NCBI GenBank assembly: GCA_001599715.1
Contig: BCHU01000011.1
Location: forward strand, 992,001-1,056,000
Direction of reading: 5' to 3'
Length of the DNA stretch: 64,000 nucleotides
DNA from: Phaeotremella fagi
Lineage: Eukaryota > Basidiomycota > Tremellomycetes > Tremellales > Phaeotremellaceae
The notes under the pieces are model-generated. The model ran no database searches, was not told the DNA's origin, and was given only the letters and a program-made list of their open reading frames with translations. Positions 12,893 through 21,441 of the stretch are shown piece after piece. A program made the position numbers and the translations under genes. Each line of letters opens with the position of its first letter. Within the stretch, counting starts at the first letter, position 1.

Positions 12893-13327
12893 TTAACAAC
12901 TTTTCTCCTCCGGTTCAACTGGTACTGTATCCTTCGCCGTAGTCCATGATTTCATATGATCCGTACACAACTCATCAACAACTTCCGAAAGTATATCCAA
13001 AGACTTCCTAGCTTTCTTCTCTTCTCTTTCCCGCTTGATATTTCCTTCTATCCAGTAATATCACGTTTGTCGACTAATCTAACCCTCCTGGTAGCAAGAT
13101 GATGATTCTCAGTCTCAGAGACTATGTGAAGATTCTGATAGAAATCTCCGTTCGTGTAGTATGTGGTGTTTAGTTTGAACGTCTCCCCAGAGCTGGTTTC
13201 GGTGGTTACGACCACTACTTTGTGAGATGTGTTACTATGATTTTCGGTTAATTTGTTTGATCCCGATCTTGTTTATCACAGTCACTCACCCCTCCATCGT
13301 TATATGTCTGTAAGTTGAAGATACCAT
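12893..13327 (-). pseudogene. Copy A of tandem small-protein family, frameshifted
   Basis: Exon 1 (13327-13290) encodes MVSSTYRHITMEG, a 55-nt intron follows (13289-13235), and exon 2 runs to the TAA at 12893. Exon 2 opens with a Val/Thr-rich part and the family strand TFKLNTTYY. The frame then hits a stop at about 13048, but the next frame resumes at once with YWIEGNI and the family tail VVDELCTDHMKSW. The two exons total 380 nt, one base short of a multiple of three, so a single missing base near 13052-13062 explains the break. No GT-AG intron can bridge it cleanly. It is either a real pseudogene or a sequencing error; I favour a decayed copy because it is also the most divergent one. Confidence 0.7.
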
Positions 13328-13441
13328 CTTGTTAATCTGAAGAGAATTAATGTAGCTATTCAATCGCTGTACAAGGTGAAATATGTAGAGGTGCAACTTT
13401 GGAAGACATGGGGGAGTATCTCTGTTTTTTCTTATTTGCAT

Positions 13442-13625
13442 TCTGATGGCTCAAAAGAGCAGCTTCAGAGGATGGACAGCTCTGATACTGTCTGGATTCG
13501 AAATTTCCTTTGTGAGGTGGCAACAGAAAATAAACAAGATAACAGTCAATCAATCAAGCTATGAAACTATCTTCCCTCGTTACCTGCCTGTTCTGTACAT
13601 ACAACCCCTACTTCTCCATCAAATG
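13442..13625. repeat. Spacer repeat between copies A and B (modules 2 and 3)
   Basis: Module 2 (about 13442-13540) contains CTCAAAAGAGCAG and TTTGTGAGGTGGCAACAG. Module 3 (about 13563-13620) contains AAACTATCTTCCCTCGTTA. Both recur in the same order in the other spacers of the array. Confidence 0.8.
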
Positions 13626-14060
13626 TTATTCAGAAGACGGATTCTCTTTGGGAAACTTATCACTATTCGCCTCCCAGCATGTGAAGTGATCATCAACCAA
13701 TTTTTCGTATACATCCATAAAATCCCAAGCAATCGAATGTTCTACAACCCCTCCCCCTGGCCGATACATTGGACCAATAACCTCTTTTTTCAACCAAGCA
13801 CAGGTGCCCTCCCTTGAAATACCTAACAACGAGCGTTCGATCACTGATTTCTTACTTACCCATAATTTTTGTTCGAATCGATGTGGGTATAATGTGCTGA
13901 CCAGTTTGAATGTTTTCCCCCCATACTTAGTTGTTGTCGCAACTATCTCATCGTGTGTTGTGCCACTGGGATATCATCAGCTATTGAATCAAACGTGAAA
14001 CATTCAGTTCGGTTATCATCTTACTTACCTATCTCCCTTGGTGTACTCGGACGAACCCAT
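13626..14060 (-). CDS. Copy B of tandem small-protein family (unknown function)
   Basis: Two exons (14060-14029 and 13965-13626) joined over a 63-nt phase-2 intron give 123 residues. Exon 1 reads MGSSEYTKGD. Exon 2 holds the family strand TFKLVST, the AWLKKEV segment and the tail LVDDHFTCWEANSDKFP. An earlier acceptor at about 13981 would run straight into a stop, so the acceptor at 13966 is chosen. There is no signal peptide, transmembrane helix or known catalytic motif; size and acidity suggest a small soluble intracellular protein. The 3' flank closely resembles that of copy C, so B and C are probably the products of one duplication. I do not recognise the family. Confidence 0.75.
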
Positions 14061-14173
14061 GTTTGTTGCTGTACTAGATTAGTGTTTAACGTGTGTTTAT
14101 GAGATTCAAAGTTAAAAAGAAATGGATGGATGTGAAAAGGAGGAAAGAATTAAAAAGAAAGTTTGGGGGAATT

Positions 14174-14367
14174 GTCCTCGTACTAACGTAAAAAACTTTT
14201 GCAGGGCTTCTTTTACCTTGGAAGGAAAGTCTCAAAAGAGCAGGTTCAAAGGATGGACAAATCTTATACTGTCTATATTTGAAATTTCCTTTGTGAGGTG
14301 GCTACAAAAAATAATAGACAATCTATGAAACTATCTTCCCTCGTTATAGTTCTGTACGGTACATCCC
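14174..14367. repeat. Spacer repeat between copies B and C (modules 1, 2 and 3)
   Basis: Module 1 (about 14174-14225) contains GCAGGGCTTCTTTTACCTTG. Module 2 (about 14227-14315) matches the A-B spacer at all but about 10 of some 83 positions by my hand alignment. Module 3 (from 14329) again carries AAACTATCTTCCCTCGTTA. Confidence 0.8.
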
Positions 14368-14808
14368 CTACTTCCCCATCAAACTTCTTTCAACAACCAA
14401 ATGTGACTGAAGAACCATTGTACTATTATTCTTCCAGCACTTGAAGTGATCCTCAACAACCTCTTCTAATCCCTCTGAAAACTCCGTAAAAGAACCTGGA
14501 CCAGCAACACGAATCAATTCACTAATCTCATCGTCTTTTAACCAAGATAACGTATCTTGCTTTCCGACTTTTGGAAGGTTTGTGCGAAGGGTTACTGAGT
14601 GTGATTTCGTGCTGATGTAGAGATACTGATACAAGGCCAACGGAGAAGTTCTGGTGATTAGGAGGTAGGTTGCTTCTTCACACACGATTGTCGTGCCAAC
14701 TCTCTCATCCCATGGGGCGTACCTGATCAATCATCAATTAAAGCTTCAAACTAGAAACTTTGGGCTCACTTACCGATCAGATGCCTTATTGAACTCGGAC
14801 GTAATCAT
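14368..14808 (-). CDS. Copy C of tandem small-protein family (unknown function)
   Basis: Exons 14808-14774 and 14722-14368, joined over a 51-nt phase-2 intron, give 129 residues. Exon 1 reads MITSEFNKASD, fitting the family pattern M-x-x-S-x-(Y/F). Exon 2 has the strand YLLITRT, the SWLKDDE segment and the tail GLEEVVEDHFKCW, followed by a longer Val/Ser/Leu-rich end than its relatives have. The reading frame is intact. Like its neighbours it has no secretion signal or membrane span. It lies tandem between B and D on the same strand, and the flanking modules are shared with both. Function unknown. Confidence 0.78.
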
Positions 14809-14925
14809 GGTCCATTTCCTAGATGGAAGTTAAAACGTGATAAGAAAAAGAATTAGAAAGAAATAAAGTAGAAATGGAACGTTAGAAGACTTGTGGCGCA
14901 TATTTTATGGTGATTTTCTCCATCA

Positions 14926-15129
14926 TTCTGATGTCTCAAAGAGAGGGTTCAAAGGATGGAAAGCTGTCCTGTCTGTGTTTGAAATTTCTTTTGTGAGGTG
15001 GCAACAGATATAAATAAGAACGAGACAATGCATCAAGCCATGGTACTATACTGTACTCTCTCTTTACCTAACTCCTCTGTACAGTACATCCTCTTGCTTC
15101 CCCTTCAAATTTCTCTCAACAAACAGATC
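14926..15129. repeat. Spacer repeat between copies C and D (modules 2 and 3)
   Basis: Module 2 (about 14926-15020) is recognisable by TTTGTGAGGTGGCAACAG. The 3' flank of copy D (15044-15129) holds CTCTCTTTACCTAA and CAACAAACAGATCTTA, a variant shared with copy E rather than with B and C. Confidence 0.75.
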
Positions 15130-15589
15130 TTATTTGAATGATGGATGATTCTCCTGCCAGCAGTTGATGTGATCAACAACAAACCCTTCTAAAGTCCCAT
15201 CATATGTGAATTCTACCAGTGACATTTTTGTACCATCTTTCCCAATCGATTCTTCAGTAACATTTGTCTTTAACCAATTTACCATACCCTCCGTTCTGAA
15301 GAAAGGAACCCATACGCGAGAGGTTACTAACGTTGGAATCCCTAACGTTGAATTCCTTAGCCTCTCGAAATAGAGCTCTTGATTATAACCACCATAACCA
15401 ACGCTACTTTGTTTGGTGATTAGTTTGTATTGTGTTCGGTTGTTATCAAACCGAGCTGACGTTTCGACTTTTGCATCTTGTGCGTCCTCACTGAACAATC
15501 ATCAGTTCACTCATGCTGAAAACTTGAAACTTTAGTCTGGGAATTCATCAGACTTACCGGGTGGCCTTGGTGTAATATGAGACAGCCAT
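15130..15589 (-). CDS. Copy D of tandem small-protein family (unknown function)
   Basis: Exons 15589-15558 and 15490-15130, with a 67-nt phase-2 intron, give 130 residues. Exon 1 is MAVSYYTKAT. Exon 2 starts with DAKVETSARF, close to copy E, then the strand QYKLITK, an NWLKTNV segment and the tail GTLEGFVVDHINCWQENHP. The spacing from the WLK segment to the D-H-x-x-C-W signature is conserved across the array. No catalytic motif, signal peptide or membrane helix is visible. D and E are the closest pair by sequence and by their 3' flanks. Confidence 0.8.
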
Positions 15590-15670
15590 GTTTGTTGTTT
15601 TATCTGATTAAAGTGGAAAAGAGCTCAGTGGATGGATGTAGAAAAGAATAAAAGAAATTTGGGGGAAACG

Positions 15671-15925
15671 TGCTCTTACTACAGTAAAAACTTGTACAGG
15701 GCTTCTTTTACCTTGAAAGGCAAGCATTGTGATGTCTCAAAAGCAGATTCAAAGGACGGACAGCTCTGATACTGTCTGTGTTGGAGATACATATCTCTTG
15801 CGAGGTGGCAACAAGTAAAAATAGAAACAGACAATTCATCAAGTTGAGAAACTATACTCTCTCTTTACCTAAATCCTCTGTACATCCCCTTGCTTCCCCC
15901 TCGAATATCTTTCAATGAACAGATC
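15671..15925. repeat. Spacer repeat between copies D and E (modules 1, 2 and 3)
   Basis: Module 1 lies at about 15671-15720 (ACAGTAAAAACTTG, GGGCTTCTTTTACCTTG), module 2 at about 15731-15815, and the D/E-type 3' flank at 15847-15925. Module 1 sits about 80-130 bp upstream of the ATG of copy D, a position compatible with a promoter element. Confidence 0.8.
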
Positions 15926-16352
15926 TTAATTGGATGTTGTAGTATGATCTCTCCAGCATTTGAAGTGACTATCAACAATTCCTTCTAATGCCTCCTCATT
16001 CGTGAACTCCACAAAAGACTTATCTGAACCAGCACTCCCAATCGACTCTCTATCAACACTCTTTAAGAAAGCTAACGTACCACTCCTTCCCAATCCATAA
16101 AACCATCCGCGAGTGGCTACTACCTTTGAATCCTCCCCGACGCAAAGAGTCTGTACGTAGGCCGGCGGAGGATATTTTTTGGTGACTAATTCGTATCTTG
16201 TCTCGTGAAACTTTTGTGATGTTTCGACTTTGGCCTCATGATTATCGGAACTGAATAAGCATTAGCTCAACGCATGCTGAAAAATTTGAAACCTTCAATC
16301 TGGTCATGAAGCTGACTTACCTGGAGCCCTGACTATACCATGAGAAAGGCAT
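15926..16352 (-). CDS. Copy E of tandem small-protein family (unknown function)
   Basis: Exons 16352-16321 and 16250-15926, with a 70-nt phase-2 intron, give 118 residues, the shortest member. Exon 1 is MPFSWYSQGS. Exon 2 begins DNHEAKVETSQKF, then the strand RYELVTK, an AFLKSVD segment and the tail ALEGIVDSHFKCW. The usual D-H is S-H here, and Trp of the WLK segment is replaced by Phe. The frame is open from ATG to TAA. It was found by following the family pattern; each exon alone is short enough to be overlooked. Function unknown, closest to copy D. Confidence 0.78.
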
Positions 16353-16456
16353 ATTTGTTGTTTTATCTGGTTAAAAGTTTAAAAGTGTTCAGAAAGATGA
16401 TTGGAAAAACAAGTGGATGGATGTGAAAATGAAAGAAAGAAAAAAGTTGGCGGAAT

Positions 16457-16803
16457 TATCCTCGTACTACAGTAAAAACTTATGCAGGGCTTCTTTCATC
16501 TTGGAAGGCTTTTCATCCTTTGTGTGGAGCGTTCAATGACGATAGTATTTCCTACTACTATATCGGTATAATATTATTTTATTCGTTCCTTTGTGTGCCC
16601 CGAATGCACATAGAAAAGAAGGACGAAATAAATGAAATTTGGCATAAATGACCTTTTACTACATTTAAAAACTTGAGCAGGGCTTCTTTCATCTTGGAAG
16701 ACTGTTTTCCCTTTGTTTTGGCGTCCAATGACGATACGTATTTCATACTGCTCCATCGGTCTCATATGATATTACTACTTCCTTTGTATGACTCGAATCG
16801 AAA
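16457..16803. repeat. Doubled module 1 block upstream of copy E
   Basis: Two direct copies of about 150 bp with a period near 192 bp (about 16457-16610 and 16649-16803). Both contain GCAGGGCTTCTTTCATCTTG, then CAATGACGATA and a CCTTTGT(G/A)TG segment about 80 bp further on. Only the first half resembles module 1 of the other spacers. No gene copy lies between the two blocks. Confidence 0.75.
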
Positions 16804-16932
16804 CGTTCACCACAGGATGAAGTTGCAAAACGGATCGAAGGTGGCAACACATTCATACCAATTTCAAAACATCATTTCCCTACCATTACTAACAATTCTG
16901 ACTATGTATTACAATGTTCTACCCACATTGCC

Positions 16933-17379
16933 TCAACAGGTGGACTGCTTCGCGTTCCAGCATCTTATATGATCTCCGACGAATTCGTCGAGACCTCTTT
17001 CGAACTGTTCCAAAGAGGACTCGTTACAGTAGGAGATCTTACCCTTCTCAATATTTTCCTTCAACCATTCAACAATATCTTTTTTGGACATAGTCGTGGA
17101 GGCTAGGTGGCGAGGAGCGACCGAATTCCCCCATGGGGCTTTTGATTTACCTTCTTTATCGAAAACATACAAACACTGATAGTATGTCTTGTCTTCGTCT
17201 TGTACTGTGACAAGATTATACTTATTCGTCTCAACCACGTTTGTGGTTGTGGTTGTGGTTGTGACCTTGATGTCGTGCGGAACTAGCCTGAAAGGTTATA
17301 ATCATTAGTAGGTGGTTCAACTTTCTGATTTCAGTACTCACCAGTCTGAAGTTGCGTCTTCATAGACAGAAGAAACCAT
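16933..17379 (-). CDS. Copy F of tandem small-protein family (unknown function)
   Basis: Exons 17379-17342 and 17287-16933, with a 54-nt phase-2 intron, give 130 residues. Exon 1, MVSSVYEDATSD, is most like copy A at the other end of the array. Exon 2 starts with a short run of Thr codons made by an ACAACC microsatellite, then the strand KYNLVTV, EWLKENIEKGK and the tail GLDEFVGDHIRCW. The frame is intact. It is the most upstream member and faces the branched-chain aminotransferase gene across a 540-bp divergent region. The family is not recognised; all members look like small soluble proteins of one fold. Confidence 0.8.
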
Positions 17380-17919
17380 TTTCGTTGTTTATTGTGGTAT
17401 GATGTGTACGTGTAGTTTGAGTCGATGTTCAAGAAAGTTGATTATCAGATGGATGATAGTTGGAAGAAAAAAGAGAATTATGGAAATTGGAGTTAAGTTA
17501 ATATGCGACATTTCCAGAGGACAGCTGGTGCGTCGGAAGACTCTGCAAATTCAAAGGATCTCATTCAAAGGATTAGCATTAGTCTGATGACGGTTTTTGG
17601 TATGACGATTGTTGCTGCACCATTGTCCTTGATCATGAAAGGTTGACCAGAATTACAGCAACGGCGGAGGGGTACGGTATCAAGTCTTTTGGTCGCTAAT
17701 TATTGAAACTGGTACTGTAGTTGGCATTCTCAGCGTATCAACGAAACAGTGTCGTCGGCCACACTTGTGGTAGCGTCATTAACGCCACTTTCTATCGACT
17801 CGCTTTCTTGAACGTAAATTTTGGACGTTTTCATCTACATCTATACATTTGTTTATTCATTCTACTTATCTATTCGTCTTCATCTCATCTGTGAATACAA
17901 CCCACCTCCCCCATTCAAG
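17380..17919. promoter_or_regulatory. Divergent region between copy F and the aminotransferase gene
   Basis: About 540 bp flanked by two starts pointing away from each other, so it should hold two promoters. A degenerate trace of the array module (TTCAAAGGAT twice, near 17550-17575) is present. The 80 bp before 17920 are rich in T and C, as in a core promoter. Confidence 0.5.
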
Positions 17920-19750
17920 ATGTCACCAAAACAAATCCCAGCCCAACTGTCCGCTACTCCACTCTACTTCTCACCCCTCCCACCCAATCACACCGTTTTA
18001 CCAGGCAAGGAATCTCATGGGAGATACATGTTGACCATCCCTTGGAACAGAGTTTCTGGGTGGGGCCAACCTAAGATTTCTCAGAGAGTTGATTTGAGTT
18101 TTGATCCGTTGGCTGGAGTGCTTCAGTAGTGGGTACTTTTTCTTTTCTAATCTGCTATCAGATACTGATCGTACGTCTCGGTAGTGCCGTGACGTGTTTT
18201 GAGGGTATGAAGGTGGGTTACAGGCTTTGCATTCTGAAATACGTTCAATCTTCTTACCTCATCTAGTGCTACAAATCACCCCAAGGTGATTTACGTCTTT
18301 TCAGGCCAACCAAAAACTTTGATCGTTTAAAGCGATCAGCTGCGAGATTGGGTTTACCAGTGAGTTGGAGTTGTTTCGAGGATTGTTTGATTCTTCTCTA
18401 TTTCTCTAACCCTCTAACCTTCAGTGCGAATGGGATAACGAACAACTTCTTGATCTACTCTCAAAACTCGTTGCTTTAGGTAAGTTCTCCCTTATCCATC
18501 CTGAAATTCACCAACACCAAACCACCAGAGACCGACCTGGTACCCCAAGAAAACGGTGGTAACCTCTACATCCGACCCACCCTCCTCGAAACCTCAGAAT
18601 CTTTCGGTATCAAAGAAGACGCCTTTGCAGCCGAAGCTTTACTCTACATCGTCACTTCTCAAAATTTGGGTAAAGGTCTTTATGGATCTGCTGATTCCAC
18701 TGAACTCGGTGGTGGATTGCGTTTGGACGCTTGTAATGATTATATCAGAGCTTGGCCAGGGGGTACGGGTAGTTATAAATTGGGGGCTAATTATGGTAGG
18801 TCTGGGTCTTGGTTTTAGTCTTGGATTTTGGAAGTGGTTGATGGGCTTTTGAGATTTGTTCATCCACCACACCTTTGATTGTGTTTGGTGATGAGGTCCA
18901 CCGTCCTCTTATTTCCTTTTTCAACTTCAATTTCTATCGCGAACGCCCGTCTAACGCACCATAGGTACCGTCTCCGTCGCTAAGAAACCAGGTTTCGCAA
19001 TGTCACTCTGGCTCCACGGTAAAGAAGATTTCATTTCAGAAGCAGGAGCCATGAACGTGTGGATCATCAAACAAGCTAAAGACGGATGTAGGTCAACTCC
19101 ATCTTCCATTGAGATCAATGCTGACAGCTGTAACTTAGTCACCGAATTCATCACCATGTCATTGGAGAACGGCATCGTCTTACCTGGTATCACACGTGAG
19201 AGTATCATCGAGCTTATCAATGCCCATGCTGCTGGTAAACCTATCGTTGGTCTTGATGGTCTACCAACTAATGTTAGAGTTGTTGAGAGGGATATCAGTA
19301 TGGGTGAGATTCTGGAGGGTATCGAGGATGGTACTTTGAAAGGGTGAGTGTTCGGGTTTGGATCAATTGTTTGTTTCGAGATTTATTGGTGTTGGGATTA
19401 ATCCCCAGCTCGTTTCTTCACCCCTTTATCAAATGCCCCTGGATCTATCTTGTCCATTTTCCAATGAAAATTCCATTCTACCCCATATCCCATCTTCCTC
19501 TTCCACAGTTCATTCACAACTAACATCTCTCAGAATGTTCGGTTGCGGAACAGGAGTCGTAGTCGTCCAGATAGGTCAAATCCAATACCAAAACAAAATC
19601 CATTCAATCCCTTCAAACCCACACATCAAACTTCTCAGAGATACCCTCACAAACCTCCAACGGGGTTTGGTAGAACATGAATGGAGTTATAAGGTTCCTA
19701 GTTGGGACGGTGTTGATGAGAAGAACGAGGGTCAGGAGGTTATTGCCTAG
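17920..19750 (+). CDS. Branched-chain amino-acid aminotransferase
   Basis: A class IV PLP aminotransferase that interconverts Leu, Ile and Val with their 2-keto acids. Exons joined by short introns give GVLQYAVTCFEGMK, DLRLFRPTKNFDRLKRSAARL, SYKLGANYGG (the PLP-lysine region), then ISEAGAMNVW and LENGIVLPGITRESIIEL, all standard signatures of eukaryotic BCATs. The C-terminal exons hold CGTGVVVVQIGQIQYQNK. The start at 17920 gives MSPKQIPAQLSATPLYF. I do not see a clear mitochondrial presequence, so a cytosolic form is more likely, but this is not certain. The gene diverges from the tandem array and converges on the glyoxalase-fold gene. Confidence 0.9.
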
Positions 19751-19969
19751 ATATTAGAATATGGATTTTATCACTTGATTACTGTGTTTCTTTCAGGTAT
19801 CATCGAATGTAAATAGATTTATTGACAGTCTCACCACATTCACAATCTTTAGTACTGATTTGAGCACTGGAAGAAACTGTAAAAACAACCTGTTACATCC
19901 CCGCAGCATTACAATATTGACAACAGAACCGAACGATCCAACGCAACCAAATGAACTGTAACCTTTGGG

Positions 19970-20741
19970 TTACAAAGAGAACTCAAGTCTGTTACCTGCG
20001 AAATCTCTTGCAAAGAACCTGGGTCGATATTCGATACCCTGTAAGGTAAAATGTCAGTAAGATTTCAGACTGTTCAGTAGGATAGCGATAACGATGAGAT
20101 TGAAGGCTAAAAATGGATATGGAGGGAGAGATGACAAACAGACGGAGGAATGGATTGAGCAGAAGGAGAAGATGAAGAACATAAACGCGAAGAGAAGCCC
20201 GAATTACCCACCTTGGCCCCACTATTCTCTTTCTCAGGCTCGTCACAATCCAAAGCAGCAGCCTCCCCACCTTTCAGTTTATGTTCCCAGATCCGACGTT
20301 GGAGTTTCTCGAGTGCTTCGAGAGAGGGTAAGGTGAAACATGGATGACGGGAGGAGAGGGTTGGAAGAACACCGTTTTGGGAGGGGGTACCTTCACCTTC
20401 GAAGGCTATGTGGATCTGTCATTCATTACTTTGGATCTAACGAGGAACGGGAGGGGACTTACTTGTTGAGGACCATTTCCGATTCTGAACCTGTGTTTTG
20501 TTAGTTAATTGACCCGAATAAAGTGAGAATAGTGCGTTATCAGGGGTTTTGGGAATTATATGAGACTACGACCAACGTACCACAACAAAGAATCTCTCTG
20601 TAGATGTGGAACTGGATCTGATCCAAATCCAATCACCCCACCATAGAATTCTGTAGCGAGATGTAATTTCCCCCTTGGAACTGGGAGATTGACGTGTTGA
20701 AGAAGTGTCGGGGCGTAGTCTGGAATAACGAATTCTGACAT
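19970..20741 (-). CDS. Glyoxalase/bleomycin-resistance (VOC) family protein
   Basis: Exons read on the minus strand give MSEFVIPDYAPTLLQHVNLP, then FYGGVIGFGSDPVPHLQRDS, WFRIGNGPQQ, IHIAFEGEG, PCFTLPSLEALEKLQRRIWEHK and a last exon GIEYRPRFFARDFAGNRLEF ending at 19970. The order H (strand 1), H in IHIAF, and E in the closing N-R-L-E-F strand is the usual VOC metal-ligand plan of a small metalloenzyme. These proteins cover lyases, dioxygenases and resistance proteins, so the substrate is unknown. It converges with the aminotransferase gene (219 bp between stops). Confidence 0.8.
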
Positions 20742-21441
20742 GATTAGATTGGTGGGGATTAGATTTAAACAGTGATTCTTATTTTGGGCTTTAGAGGAAA
20801 TGGATGTTATGAGATGGAACAGATCTGGTTGGCTTATGAACCTCTGGCTGCGGTGGTTACCGGACCGGGGATATTTCATTCGCTGAAATCGTATTATTGC
20901 GAGGTATATTATTCCACCGAAGTATTTCACTTTGAATTGATTTTGGACGTACAAAGTTTTCAACTACAGTAGCTCATCACCACTGTACTGTACGAGTACC
21001 GTTCTGTCAATAAATCTACCGAGAATCGACTTGATAAACTGTTCAACTAAGACTTGACTGGATTCTGATTCATCCCTCGAATGATACTAGGTGGATACGC
21101 CTTAGACATCTTTGTAACCCCTTCTGGATCCACCGCTTACATACTTCAAGCGGATGTCCAGTCCAGTCGAATCCTAACTTTGAATTCCTGCGGGTGCCTT
21201 TGTTCTCAATATTTTGGGAAATTCACATCGTCACAGATAGAAACCGTTAGTAGATTGCACGATAGATGTTGAAGGTGTTCAACTCACTGTCCTCGTCAAA
21301 AACTACAAAATTTGGCGGAGCCACCTTGTCCACTCAAGTTCGTCACGGGGGTCCTTTGGGTTCAATAGCAAAAACAGATTCAAGTCCACTCAAACCTTCG
21401 TTGACCATTCTGACATCCTCTTAAGTATACTAAACCCCATC
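20742..21441. other. Divergent intergenic region
   Basis: About 700 bp between the VOC gene and the lipase gene, which point away from each other. Short open frames at 20772 and 21081 have no family features. Presumably two promoters; no repeat or named site seen. Confidence 0.5.

Noticed and set aside
13442..16803. Array spacers as MITE transposons or a CRISPR array
   Set aside because: The modules have no terminal inverted repeats or target duplications, are over 50 bp with long irregular spacing, and the organism is a eukaryote.
21081..21272. Small plus-strand open frame upstream of the lipase
   Set aside because: No splice partner, no family resemblance; lies in the divergent promoter region.
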